A stretch of DNA of 64,000 bases from Bacillus canaveralius (lineage in GTDB: Bacteria; Bacillota; Bacilli; Bacillales; Cytobacillaceae), in contig NZ_PGVA01000003.1 of the NCBI RefSeq assembly GCF_002860125.1, positions 62,001-126,000 on the forward strand, read 5' to 3'. Both the position numbers and the translations under genes were made by a program. This document shows positions 16,260 to 25,434 of this stretch, piece by piece. Positions within the stretch are counted from its first letter, which is position 1, and each line of letters begins with the position of its first letter. The notes below the pieces were generated by a model, which saw nothing but the letters and a program-made list of their open reading frames with translations, was not told the origin of the DNA and searched no databases.

Positions 16260-16592
16260 AGTTAACCACCTCTCCACCATTGTTTTTCTACTTGGACAGT
16301 TATTCCACTGTTATGTATATGACTGAAGAGATGGTTCTTTTCTCTTTTTAAATAAATTTCATAAAAGAACAAGCTATGTACGAGTTTCTTCCTACTGACA
16401 ATATTACAAAACAGCAATAATCCCAATGAAAGAAGCACAGACGAGCTGGCGAGATTATATATCCGCGAACAACAACATATTATCCGCGAAGCGGCTCAAC
16501 CGGATTCAAATTTTTTGCACAACAAAAACCCTCGATATCCAAGGGTCCTTGTTTTAGCTATTAATCTATTTCCCGATTATGTTCGTCCATCA
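16260..16592. other. Intergenic region with ATCCGCGAA direct repeat
   Basis: The gap between the chemoreceptor end and the PhoX-like start contains two copies of ATCCGCGAA starting at 16461 and 16482, a 21-bp spacing. A terminator for the chemoreceptor follows the repeat at higher position. No gene seen. Confidence 0.6.
16521..16556 (-). terminator. Terminator of the chemoreceptor gene
   Basis: On the minus strand ACCCTTGGATATCGAGGGT, flanked by AACAA and TTTTTGTT, forms a stem-loop 37 bp after the chemoreceptor stop. Confidence 0.65.
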
Positions 16593-18281
16593 TTAAATCT
16601 TAAATTGGGCAATCGTCAGTTGCAGTTCTTCAGCGAGTTGAGAAAGTGCCAGTGCTGAAGATGAGACCTCTTCCATCGTCGCGAGAGATTCCTGGCTGGC
16701 AGACGATGTTTGTTGGCTCGCACTCGCGCTTTCCTCGGCTGTTTTGTTGACCACGTCCATAGAGCTGACAATTTGTTGGCTGCCGGCAGACATTTGTTGA
16801 ACGGTAGCCGCGACTTCTTGCACTTTTCCTGTTACATTTGCTACGGCAGATTCAATAACAATAAATGTTTCGCTCACCTGTTGCGTTCTGGCAACGCCAT
16901 CAGCCACTTTTTCTGTGCCGCGATTCATTGATTCGACTGCGCTTTCAGTTTCTGTTTGAATTTTTCCAATCAATTCGGCAATCTGTTGGGCAGAGCTTGC
17001 AGATTCTTCGGCAAGCTTACGGACTTCGTCGGCTACGACCGCAAACCCCCTTCCCATTTCACCGGCCCGGGCAGCCTCGATCGCTGCATTCAATGCGAGT
17101 AAATTAGTTTGACTGGCAATTTCGGTGATCATCGAAACAATCTTGCCAATCTCGTTGGATCGATCACCAAGAGTTTCGATGATTGTGGCTGTTTCTTGGA
17201 CGGTTACATCAATTTCATTCATCTGTTCCAAAACTGACTTAACAGCGTTGACCCCCTCTGCAGACGCCTCGGAGGCGTTTTCCGCCAGGCCTGTGACTTC
17301 CTCACTATTAACAGCGATTTGCTGTATCCCCTCTGACATCTGATTGACCGCTGTCGCAGTTTCAAAGACGGAACTCAATTGTTTTTCTGATCCAGCTGCC
17401 AATTGTTGGGTGGCAGACACAATTTGTTCGGTCGCTTTTGTCGTTTGCTCTGCACCTGCTGTCAGTTCTTCCGAGGACGCTGCTACTTGAACTGAAGCGT
17501 CTCGAACTTTTGACAATATAGAACGAAGATCCTGAACCATCTTATTCGTCGCGAGCATCAGATCTGCCACTTCATCCTGTGATTTCACCTTCATTTCCGC
17601 CACGGTCAGATCGCCGCCTGCGACTTGGGTTAATGCTGTTGATACGGTTTGGATTGGTTTGGAAATCATTCTTGACAAGAAGACTCCAATAACAACTGCT
17701 CCCACACATGCAATAACACTTAATATCGCTACCAAAACCTGCGTTGATTTAACCTGTTCGCTTGTCTCTATTGCTGATGTATCCATGATTTCTCTTTGGC
17801 CATTGGCAATCGATTCTGCTTGCGGCGCCAATTCCTTGCCGATCGGAAATACGTCACTAAGAAAAAAATCGACAAGGACCTGATTATCTTCTTGAGGCAA
17901 TTTGAGTAATTTTTCATACCTCGACTTAAATTCAGTATTATGATCCGTCAGATCATTTAAAGTTTTTTTAAAGTCTTTGAGAACAACTAGATCGTTTGTT
18001 TCGTCAATCAGCTTGTCCATTTCTGAATTTGCTTCTTGTAGCTTATTGATGTTTTCTGCATCGCCCGTGATCAGGTAACCTCGCAGAAAATTAGTTTGTT
18101 CCAATGCAAGTGCCTGCATTTCCTTAGCATTAAGCGCAATAATTGCCCGTCTATTGACGAGATCATCATAAGATTTATCAGTTTTGTTCAAGGAGTAATA
18201 AAAAATTCCACTGATAAATCCTAGTAAAGCTGCCACAGATAAAAATCCGCCAATCAACTTTTTACCAATTGTCCATTTCAT
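16593..18281 (-). CDS. Methyl-accepting chemotaxis protein
   Basis: A 562-aa transmembrane chemoreceptor. It has an N-terminal helix (about 10-30), an extracellular four-helix-bundle or CHASE3-like sensor (about 30-185), a second helix (about 187-210; [20 protein letters not shown]), a HAMP domain (about 210-265) and a long signalling domain with the conserved hairpin tip [18 protein letters not shown] near residue 395. It should report ligand binding to CheA/CheW elsewhere in the genome. The ATG start has a GGAGG-like site. The ligand is unknown. A second receptor of similar build is at 49948-51633. Confidence 0.95.
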   Translation of the reverse strand: MKWTIGKKLIGGFLSVAALLGFISGIFYYSLNKTDKSYDDLVNRRAIIALNAKEMQALALEQTNFLRGYLITGDAENINKLQEANSEMDKLIDETNDLVVLKDFKKTLNDLTDHNTEFKSRYEKLLKLPQEDNQVLVDFFLSDVFPIGKELAPQAESIANGQREIMDTSAIETSEQVKSTQVLVAILSVIACVGAVVIGVFLSRMISKPIQTVSTALTQVAGGDLTVAEMKVKSQDEVADLMLATNKMVQDLRSILSKVRDASVQVAASSEELTAGAEQTTKATEQIVSATQQLAAGSEKQLSSVFETATAVNQMSEGIQQIAVNSEEVTGLAENASEASAEGVNAVKSVLEQMNEIDVTVQETATIIETLGDRSNEIGKIVSMITEIASQTNLLALNAAIEAARAGEMGRGFAVVADEVRKLAEESASSAQQIAELIGKIQTETESAVESMNRGTEKVADGVARTQQVSETFIVIESAVANVTGKVQEVAATVQQMSAGSQQIVSSMDVVNKTAEESASASQQTSSASQESLATMEEVSSSALALSQLAEELQLTIAQFKI

Positions 18282-18426
18282 TTACATTTCCTCCATAATC
18301 ATGATGTATTAGTGGTATATGGTAGCTTAGTTTACTAGATAAATGAAAATTCTACCATCAGGGGATTCCCTGATTTTTACATAGGGGAAAAAGGAGAATT
18401 GTGTCAATTCGTGTCACAAAAATGAA

Positions 18427-18463
18427 GGCCCAACCCGAAAAAATGTTATTTCCGAGTTGGGCC
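18427..18463 (-). terminator. Terminator of corA
   Basis: GGCCCAACTCGG pairs with CGGGTTGGGCC on the minus strand just after the corA stop, followed by CTTCATTTTTG. Confidence 0.8.
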
Positions 18464-18466
18464 CGA

Positions 18467-19417
18467 TTATTTAAACCAGCCTTTCTTTTTAAACCATATC
18501 GCCATCCCAAATCCTACTGCAAACATGACAAATAATGTTGCAAAGTACCCGTATTTCCAGGTCAATTCCGGCATGTTTTCAAAGTTCATTCCGTAAACCC
18601 CTGCAATAAACGTTAATGGCATAAAAATCGTTGTGATAACCGTTAATACCTTCATGACGCGGTTAGACTGATTGGCATTTAATGAAAGGTAGCTATCGCG
18701 GATATCCATTGTTATTTCTCTATTCGTATCAATCATTTCTGATAATTTAAGTAAATGATCATGAATGTCAGCAAAATATTCTTTTCTATGTTGCAAATTT
18801 GTAAGCCGATGTGAATTTAGCATACGGTATAACAAATCCTTCATAGGAGAAACCGTATGTCTAAATGATAATAGATCGTGCCGTGTGTCAAATAAGCCTT
18901 CGAGCAGCTCTTCCATACTCTTATTTGTGGAATTATCTTCTATTTCAGTAAGAGTATCTTCTATTTTATAAATGATGGGAAAATAATTATCGACTAGCTT
19001 ATCGATTAAATGGTATAAAACAAGATATTGATCCCATCGCTCCAACTTGGACGATTCGTGAAGCCGCCCCCATACTTCCTCAATTTCATTTGATTGATGT
19101 TGGTGAAAAGTGACAATATAATGCTCACCAAGAAATACATTTACTTCTTCTTTTTCGAACGTTTCAGGATTTACACTATGCGTTACAAAAAAGACTTGTT
19201 CCTCATAATAGTCGAGCTTCGGGCGTTGTAGTCTGACCGTACAATCTTCAATCGCAAGTGGATGGAAGCGGAGGGGATGCTGTAATATCAGAAGTTCGTC
19301 AGCGGTCGGTTCTGAAAAATCAATCCAATACCACAAATAGTCATTTGAAATTAGCTCCTCAATAGCTATGTCATAGACCAGTTTATACGAATGAGTAATA
19401 GCATATGTTTTGATCAT
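18467..19417 (-). CDS. corA: CorA-family magnesium/cobalt transporter
   Basis: A 316-aa divalent-cation channel of the CorA family. It has a large cytoplasmic alpha/beta domain, a long helix and two C-terminal membrane helices separated by the diagnostic selectivity-filter motif YGMNFENMP, with a basic Lys-rich end (KKKGWFK). It imports magnesium and functions as a pentamer. The ATG follows GGGAGAAGG. It is 26 bp from the DedA gene upstream and may be co-transcribed with it. Confidence 0.95.
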   Translation of the reverse strand: MIKTYAITHSYKLVYDIAIEELISNDYLWYWIDFSEPTADELLILQHPLRFHPLAIEDCTVRLQRPKLDYYEEQVFFVTHSVNPETFEKEEVNVFLGEHYIVTFHQHQSNEIEEVWGRLHESSKLERWDQYLVLYHLIDKLVDNYFPIIYKIEDTLTEIEDNSTNKSMEELLEGLFDTRHDLLSFRHTVSPMKDLLYRMLNSHRLTNLQHRKEYFADIHDHLLKLSEMIDTNREITMDIRDSYLSLNANQSNRVMKVLTVITTIFMPLTFIAGVYGMNFENMPELTWKYGYFATLFVMFAVGFGMAIWFKKKGWFK

Positions 19418-19443
19418 TAAGACCTTCTCCCAACAGGAACGAC

Positions 19444-20058
19444 TTATTTCTTAGTAATTAAGCGATTTTTTATAAAGAGAGCGGCGAATAAAATAAGTAT
19501 AACTGCCAAAATAGCGTAAACCACATTTGAATAGATATCCATATAGCCAACAATGGTTTCCCAGGAAGAGCCAACCGCGGCTCCGATATTGACGAGGATG
19601 ATATTCCAAATGAGTGTTCCTGCTGTTGTAAAAATGAGAAAAATCCCAAAGTTCATCCGAGCCATACCTGCCGGTACCGAAATAAGGCTTCTGATCAAAG
19701 GGATCAGCCTGCAGAAGAAAACCGTCCAAACCCCATACCTGTCAAACCATTCATTTGCTTTATGAACGTCTTTTTTTGTTAAACGGAGAATATGTCCCCA
19801 TTTTTCGACGATCTTTTCGATTCGTTCTATATTAATCAGCAAGCCAACCCAGTAAAGAACGGCTGCCCCGGCAACGGACCCAAGAGTAGAGACTGCGACC
19901 ACTCCGGTTATACTCATATTTGATGTCGTTGTCATAAAGCCGCCGAATGTTAAAATGACCTCTGATGGGATCGGTGGAAAAATATTTTCTAATGCGATAA
20001 GCAAAAATATCCCCATATATCCGTAATTATTCATTATTTCCGTTATCCAGTTTTCCAT
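19444..20058 (-). CDS. DedA-family membrane protein
   Basis: A 204-aa polytopic protein of the DedA/SNARE-associated family. It has the conserved ENIFPPIPSEVILTFGG motif near residue 25-41 and FCRLIPLIRSLISVPAGMAR near 115-134. Members flip lipids or maintain proton-motive force and membrane integrity; several flip undecaprenyl phosphate or phosphatidylethanolamine. The start codon is clear, with a GGGAGAAAATC site. It lies directly upstream of corA. Confidence 0.93.
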   Translation of the reverse strand: MENWITEIMNNYGYMGIFLLIALENIFPPIPSEVILTFGGFMTTTSNMSITGVVAVSTLGSVAGAAVLYWVGLLINIERIEKIVEKWGHILRLTKKDVHKANEWFDRYGVWTVFFCRLIPLIRSLISVPAGMARMNFGIFLIFTTAGTLIWNIILVNIGAAVGSSWETIVGYMDIYSNVVYAILAVILILFAALFIKNRLITKK

Positions 20059-20249
20059 TTTGATTTTCTCCCTATAAATAAATATTTTATTTCTCCAACC
20101 ATTGTCTTTTTAGTTCCAAAATATGCTGCTAAACTAGCTCCTGAATTTTAATGTCCAGGATAATATCATAATTCTCATTATAACAAGAGGATAAACGTTA
20201 TAGAAACACATAGATTAAAACTGATCGAATTGGCAGATTCCAAATCAGC

Positions 20250-20903
20250 TCAGCCACCATCTGCATTTACCATTTTTCCTTTTAAACGCTGAAACAACCA
20301 GATTGTAAATCCAAGCCAAAGTCCACCTGCTAAATAACCGCCGATAATATCACTTGGGTAATGGACTCCTAAATAAATTCGGCTTATTCCGATTATACAA
20401 ATCATAAAGACGCTGAACATAATCAAAATTCTGCGTCCCGATTTGCTGGGAATATGTCTCAAGAGCAAGAATGTCGATATCCCATATACCGACATTGCAT
20501 TCATGGCATGTCCACTCGGAAAACTATAGCCACCTATCTCAATTAAGCGGTGCAAGTCGGGGCGGGCCCGCTGAAATATCAGCTTTAATAGTTGATTTAA
20601 AACAGCTGATCCGGAGGTGACGGCAATATATAATGTTAGTTCTGAACGATCATCCAAAAATTTCCTAATTAAAAACAAAAATATCAGCGAAAGAATCACG
20701 ATCACAGGTGCAGATCCAATAAGAGTGAAAAATTTCATGACAGATGTTAGATAAAGTGATTCAAACCCTTGAATATAGGCAATCGCGATATTATCAAAGC
20801 GTATGAGTTTGGAGCCGCTGATTGAGAACGCCATAAAACTAAATGCGGTGAGAGAGATGATAGCCAGTATGGAAGGCGTTATCAGTTGATATTTTTTCTT
20901 CAT
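20250..20903 (-). CDS. PAP2-family phosphatase
   Basis: A 217-aa integral membrane phosphatase with the three PAP2 signature motifs in order: KLIFQRARP (motif 1), PSGHAMN (motif 2) and SRIYLGVHYPSD (motif 3). This class dephosphorylates lipid phosphates such as undecaprenyl pyrophosphate or phosphatidylglycerophosphate. I take the ATG at 20903, preceded by AAAGGGTG, not the upstream GTG eight codons earlier. Monocistronic. Confidence 0.92.
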   Translation of the reverse strand: MKKKYQLITPSILAIISLTAFSFMAFSISGSKLIRFDNIAIAYIQGFESLYLTSVMKFFTLIGSAPVIVILSLIFLFLIRKFLDDRSELTLYIAVTSGSAVLNQLLKLIFQRARPDLHRLIEIGGYSFPSGHAMNAMSVYGISTFLLLRHIPSKSGRRILIMFSVFMICIIGISRIYLGVHYPSDIIGGYLAGGLWLGFTIWLFQRLKGKMVNADGG

Positions 20904-21502
20904 CTGGACACACCCTTTCTGGTTCACTATATTTGTGTACTTCCCAAGAAAGAAAACTAATTTCTATTGTAACAAATTCCTGGCATATAAAATAACATAC
21001 CCTTTACCGTGATTTTAAAATAGCTCCCGCTGGATCCTTCATCCATATTTTCAATAATGGGATCAATTTTATTTCAGCCAGGATAGCTTCCCTCCATAAA
21101 CGTACCTTCTCAGGAAAATCAATATATTAGACATTATCGTAATAAAATATTATTCTACTGTTAACGATAGTCTTTTTTAACGGCAACTTCTCTTCCTGTT
21201 GCCGCCTTAACTACCATTTGATAAATTTGGGAAAACTATACTCGAAAACTATCATTCGAGTCTCTTTCAATCCTTCAAGCGATCGACCTCTATGTAATGC
21301 AACAAAAATGCTCAGGCAAACTAAAATTGTAAGTTAATTCCTTCCCGTTTTTGTCACAATTTTTTCAGTATAATTATGTTAACATCATATGTATAGTGTT
21401 AATCAAAATGTCTTGGTCAAGGGTTTATGCTTATTTATTGTGTGAACAATTGAGCATTTTTTGTGATGTATTGAACAATAATTTCCTATAAAGGAGTGAA
21501 CA
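20904..21502. other. Long intergenic region before qoxA
   Basis: About 600 bp without an intact gene. It includes a possible gene scrap at 21007-21135 (listed separately) and a stem CGGCAAC/GTTGCCG at 21181-21204 that lacks a T-tract. The promoter of qoxABCD must lie in its right half, for example around the TATAAT at about 21370, but no -35 box of good quality is correctly spaced. Confidence 0.4.
21007..21135 (-). pseudogene. Possible C-terminal gene remnant
   Basis: On the minus strand a 40-codon open frame between a TAA and a stop reads YIDFPEKVRLWREAILAEIK and then LIPLLKIWMKDPAGAILKSR. The composition looks coding, but it has no start or ribosome site. I do not recognise the family. Confidence 0.3.
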
Positions 21503-22513
21503 TTGGTGAAGCCAATCAATAAACTGGTTTCTCTTCTTGCAGTAATTCCAGTCATATTCTTAAGTGGCTGCGTACCGGACATGGTTGTATTTGAGCCTCA
21601 AGGTCCTGCAGCCAGATCCATTATGGAATTAATCAATTGGTCTCTATGGTGGATGCTACTCGTAGTGGCGGTTGTGTTTGCATTATTTGCTTACATCGTT
21701 TGGAAATACAGAGAAAGAAAAGAAAACATGGATTACGAACCACCAGAAGAACACGGGAGCACGCTTCTTGAAATTATTTGGACCGGCATCCCGATTTTGA
21801 TCGTTATTGCCTTGACGATTCCGACAGTTAAAACGCTTTATGCATTGGAAGATGTGCCTAAAGGCTATGAAAATAAAGAACCGATTACAATCCATGTAAC
21901 TTCTGCCGATTGGAAATGGATCTTCAGCTATCCGGAACAAGGAATTGAAACTATAAACTATGTGAATATTCCTGAGGATACTCCAGTCAACTTTAAGCTT
22001 ACCTCTGCAAGTACGATGCAATCTTTCTGGGTTCCTGCGTTGGGCGGCCAGAAGTACACAATGGGTAAGATGGAAACGCAACTGTATCTGGTTGCCGACA
22101 ATCCAGGATCCTATGAAGGCAGAAACTCAAACTTTAACGGAAAAGGTTATGCAGAAATGCAGTTCGAAGTTCTTGCCCAGACTGAAGATGAATTTGACAA
22201 GTGGGTCAACGAAGCTAAAGCAACTGCTCCAAAGCTGACTGAAAAAGAGTATGAGAAATTGCTCGAACCAACACATTTGGGCCGACTGACTTTTTCAAAC
22301 ACGCATTTAGCGTGGGTTGACCACTCGGAAATGGATTCGAAGACCTATACAAACCCTGATCTTTACAAGACTCACGGTTACCGGGGCAAAACGTTTGAGG
22401 AAGAAGACAACTATAAGAACAAAACAGGTAACGACCAAGAGCATAAGCATGAAGGACATGAACAACATGCAGATACTGAACAAGCCGATGGAGGTGACCA
22501 TCATGGGCATTAA
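21503..22513 (+). CDS. qoxA: Quinol oxidase subunit II (QoxA)
   Basis: Subunit II of the aa3-type menaquinol oxidase, which takes electrons from menaquinol and feeds the proton-pumping subunit I. The N-terminus is a lipoprotein signal with LSGC, followed by two membrane helices and an extracellular cupredoxin domain. The CuA ligands of cytochrome oxidases are missing (region SFWVPALGGQKYTMGKM), as expected for a quinol oxidase. The C-terminal tail is rich in His, Glu and Asp (EHKHEGHEQH, then GGDHHGH). Start at TTG 21503 with AAAGGAG seven bases before; GTG at 21506 is an alternative. It overlaps qoxB by 11 bp. Confidence 0.96.
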   Translation: MVKPINKLVSLLAVIPVIFLSGCVPDMVVFEPQGPAARSIMELINWSLWWMLLVVAVVFALFAYIVWKYRERKENMDYEPPEEHGSTLLEIIWTGIPILIVIALTIPTVKTLYALEDVPKGYENKEPITIHVTSADWKWIFSYPEQGIETINYVNIPEDTPVNFKLTSASTMQSFWVPALGGQKYTMGKMETQLYLVADNPGSYEGRNSNFNGKGYAEMQFEVLAQTEDEFDKWVNEAKATAPKLTEKEYEKLLEPTHLGRLTFSNTHLAWVDHSEMDSKTYTNPDLYKTHGYRGKTFEEEDNYKNKTGNDQEHKHEGHEQHADTEQADGGDHHGH

Positions 22514-24479
22514 ATGGGATGAGATTTTATTAACTGGAGACCCATTATTACTAGGTTCACAGATTGCCATTCTTTTAACTATGATTGGTATAATTGCTGG
22601 AATTACTTATTTGAAGAAGTGGAAATGGCTGTGGACGGAATGGTTGACCACTGTAGATCATAAACGAATTGGGATTATGTACATTATTTCGGCAGTGTTG
22701 ATGTTTTTCCGTGGCGGCATGGATGGATTGATGATGAAAGTACAGACATCACGTCCTGAAATGCAACTTTTGGACGCACAGCATTATAATGAAGTTTTTA
22801 CAACACACGGAGTCATTATGATTTTGTTCATGGCGATGCCTTTCCTGATCGGTTTAATGAACGTCGTGATTCCGCTGCAAATTGGTGCAAGAGACGTGGC
22901 TTTCCCGCAACTGAATGCCTTAAGCTTCTGGTTATTCTTTAGCGGTGCGATGCTTTTCAATATTTCCTTTGTCATCGGTGGTTCACCGGATGCAGGCTGG
23001 ACTTCATATTTTCCTCTGGCAGGAAAAGAATTTAGTCCGGGAATCGGCAATAACTATTATGCCGTTGCCCTTCAGATTGCAGGGATCGGTACATTAATGA
23101 CAGGGATTAACTTCATCGTGACGATTCTAAAAATGCGGACTAAAGGCATGACATTAATGAAGATGCCAATGTTCACATGGACTACATTAGTAACGTCTGT
23201 TATTATCGTAGCGGCTTTCCCTATTTTCACAGTCGCCCTTGCACTAATGACATTTGACCGCCTTTATGGAACTCACTTCTTCACGCTGTCCGGCGGCGGA
23301 ATGGATATGCTCTGGGCTAACCTTTTCTGGTTATGGGCCCACCCGGAAGTATATATCGTAGCTTTGCCTGCTTTCGGTATTTTTTCAGAGATTATTGCGA
23401 CATTTTCGCGTAAATCGTTATTCGGATATAAATCAATGGTCGGCTCGATTGTCGGTATTGCCGTGTTAAGTATGGTTGTTTGGGTCCATCACTTCTATAC
23501 AATGGGTGCAGGACCTGGTGTAAACTCATTCTTCTCGATCACAACAATGGCAATCGCCGTACCAACTGGTGTAAAAGTCTTCAACTGGCTATTCACGATG
23601 CGAAAGGGCCGGATTAAAATGGCTACACCGATGCTTTGGGCACTCGCTTTCGTTCCATGTTTTGTTATTGGAGGCGTAACGGGTGTTATGCTTGGAATGG
23701 GTGCAGCTGACTACCAGTACCATAACACTCTGTTCCTGGTCGCTCACTTCCATTACGTGCTTATTCCTGGTGTCGTGTTTGCCGTATTTGGTGCACTTTA
23801 CTACTGGTGGCCAAAAATGTTTGGGCATATGCTGAACGAAAGACTTGGAAAATGGCATTTCTGGCTGTTTGTGATTGGTTTCAATCTTACTTTCATGCCG
23901 ATGTTCTTCCTTGGCTTAAACGGAGCCGTACGCCGGGCTTACACGTATTCAGCTGAATCAGGATTTGCGCCATTGTTTGGCTTGTCGGCTATCGGCTCAC
24001 TGATTCTTGCGGCTGGCTTTGCAGTCTTCTGCTATAACATCTATTGGAGCATCCGTTATGCGGATCGCAACATTTCAAGCGATCCTTGGGATGCAAGAAC
24101 ATTGGAATGGGCAACAGCATCACCTGTTCAGCACTATAATTTTGCAAAATTGCATGAAGTAGAAACACAGGATGCCTTCTGGCACATGAAGAAAACGAAA
24201 ACAGGTTTAACACTTTCAGATAAAGAAATCGAAGAAATTCACATGCCAAGCAATTCCGGCCTGCCTTTCATTATGTGTGTTGTATTCGGTATTGCAGGAT
24301 TCTTCCTCGTATTCGAATGGCATATCGCTGCGGCCATTGCAGGTCTCGGTATTATTGCCGGATTAATCGTTCGTTCATTTGATTATAACGATGGATACCA
24401 CGTTCCAGTTGAGGAAATCAAAGAAACAGAACATGCTTGGAGAAACGTCGAAGGAGAGGTGAATAATCATGTCAGCTAA
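22503..24479 (+). CDS. qoxB: Quinol oxidase subunit I (QoxB)
   Basis: Catalytic subunit of the aa3 quinol oxidase (658 aa, usual length), with about 14-15 membrane helices. It carries low-spin heme and heme-copper ligands. Visible signatures are FTTHGVIMILFMAMPF, the CuB motif WAHPEVYIVALPAFG with the His-Tyr cross-link, VWVHHFYTMG and VAHFHYVLIPG. It reduces oxygen to water and pumps protons. I use the ATG at 22503, because GGAGGTGACC precedes it and the sequence then starts MGIKWDEILL; the longer open frame is an artefact of the qoxA overlap. Confidence 0.97.
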   Translation: MGIKWDEILLTGDPLLLGSQIAILLTMIGIIAGITYLKKWKWLWTEWLTTVDHKRIGIMYIISAVLMFFRGGMDGLMMKVQTSRPEMQLLDAQHYNEVFTTHGVIMILFMAMPFLIGLMNVVIPLQIGARDVAFPQLNALSFWLFFSGAMLFNISFVIGGSPDAGWTSYFPLAGKEFSPGIGNNYYAVALQIAGIGTLMTGINFIVTILKMRTKGMTLMKMPMFTWTTLVTSVIIVAAFPIFTVALALMTFDRLYGTHFFTLSGGGMDMLWANLFWLWAHPEVYIVALPAFGIFSEIIATFSRKSLFGYKSMVGSIVGIAVLSMVVWVHHFYTMGAGPGVNSFFSITTMAIAVPTGVKVFNWLFTMRKGRIKMATPMLWALAFVPCFVIGGVTGVMLGMGAADYQYHNTLFLVAHFHYVLIPGVVFAVFGALYYWWPKMFGHMLNERLGKWHFWLFVIGFNLTFMPMFFLGLNGAVRRAYTYSAESGFAPLFGLSAIGSLILAAGFAVFCYNIYWSIRYADRNISSDPWDARTLEWATASPVQHYNFAKLHEVETQDAFWHMKKTKTGLTLSDKEIEEIHMPSNSGLPFIMCVVFGIAGFFLVFEWHIAAAIAGLGIIAGLIVRSFDYNDGYHVPVEEIKETEHAWRNVEGEVNNHVS

Positions 24480-25074
24480 TGTCAATACGTCATTGCCTTT
24501 GGAATACCAAACAGAGCAAAGCCGCCTGAACATTCTCGGGTTCTGGATTTTCCTTGGCGCTGAAATTGTTTTATTTGCCACGCTTTTCGGTGTTTACGCA
24601 GTGCTTTACCAACGTTATGCAGGCGGTCCAACCCATCAGGATATTATTATGATAAAAGAAGTTATGATCCAGACACTCTTGCTATTAACAAGCAGCTTCA
24701 CGATGGGACTGGCAATCTTTGAAATGCGCCGCGGCAACCTGAAGGGACTGATAGCATGGCTGGTCATTACCTTATTGCTCGGTGCAGGGTTCCTTTTCAT
24801 GGAAATAAATGAATTCACGCATTACGTCCATAAAGGCGCAACGATGCAAACCAGCGCCTTCCTATCGAGCTTTTTCGTTCTGCTCGGAACTCATGGAGCT
24901 CACGTAACACTCGGGATTGGCTGGGCTATTATGATTATTATCCAGCTTGTGAAACGAGGACTAACCCCGGTAACGGCTCGGAAAACGTTCATTATCGGTT
25001 TGTACTGGCACTTTCTTGATGTTATTTGGATTTTCATTTTTACATTCGTTTATTTAAAAGGGATGGTGGCCTAG
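24469..25074 (+). CDS. qoxC: Quinol oxidase subunit III (QoxC)
   Basis: A 201-aa subunit III of the heme-copper quinol oxidase with five membrane helices. Conserved parts are NILGFWIFLGAEIVLFATLF and the C-terminal GLYWHFLDVIWIFIFTFVYL. It stabilises subunit I and its proton uptake. The ATG overlaps the end of qoxB by 11 bp, with AAGGAGAGG upstream, so the two are translationally coupled. Confidence 0.96.
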   Translation: MSANVNTSLPLEYQTEQSRLNILGFWIFLGAEIVLFATLFGVYAVLYQRYAGGPTHQDIIMIKEVMIQTLLLLTSSFTMGLAIFEMRRGNLKGLIAWLVITLLLGAGFLFMEINEFTHYVHKGATMQTSAFLSSFFVLLGTHGAHVTLGIGWAIMIIIQLVKRGLTPVTARKTFIIGLYWHFLDVIWIFIFTFVYLKGMVA

Positions 25075-25377
25075 ATGGATAAGAAAACAAACGCTTTTCC
25101 AATCAGCCATGTCGTAGGATTCGTAATCTCATTGGTTTTAACGTTGGCCGCAGCAGGCATAGCGCTGAAAACCAATTTATCGTTCAAAGTGATCATGATG
25201 ATCATCGGCACATTAGCTGTGCTGCAGGCTGCCCTTCAGTTAACAATGTTTATGCACATGAATGAAGGCGAAGATGGCAAGACTCAAACGATCAACGTAA
25301 TTTATGGCATCTTCACTGCGATTATCATTGTCGCAGGTACTGTATGGGTGATGTCATTTGGCATGCACTCCCATTAA
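25075..25377 (+). CDS. qoxD: Quinol oxidase subunit IV (QoxD)
   Basis: A 100-aa subunit IV with three membrane helices, including QAALQLTMFMHMNEGEDGKT, which is typical of CyoD/QoxD small subunits. It is slightly shorter than the usual 110-125 aa. The ATG directly follows the qoxC stop codon (TAGATG). Last gene of the operon; a terminator follows 20 bp later. Confidence 0.94.
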   Translation: MDKKTNAFPISHVVGFVISLVLTLAAAGIALKTNLSFKVIMMIIGTLAVLQAALQLTMFMHMNEGEDGKTQTINVIYGIFTAIIIVAGTVWVMSFGMHSH

Positions 25378-25397
25378 TTGATAGTCTTATAGATGAA

Positions 25398-25430
25398 AAT
25401 TCCGGCTAAACTTTAGCCGGAATTTTTTTT
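25398..25430. terminator. Strong terminator after qoxD
   Basis: ATTCCGGCTAAA and TTTAGCCGGAAT form a 12-bp stem with a tiny loop, followed by T8; the A-run in front means that it can also serve the convergent ABC-permease operon. Confidence 0.93.
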
Positions 25431-25434
25431 GCTA

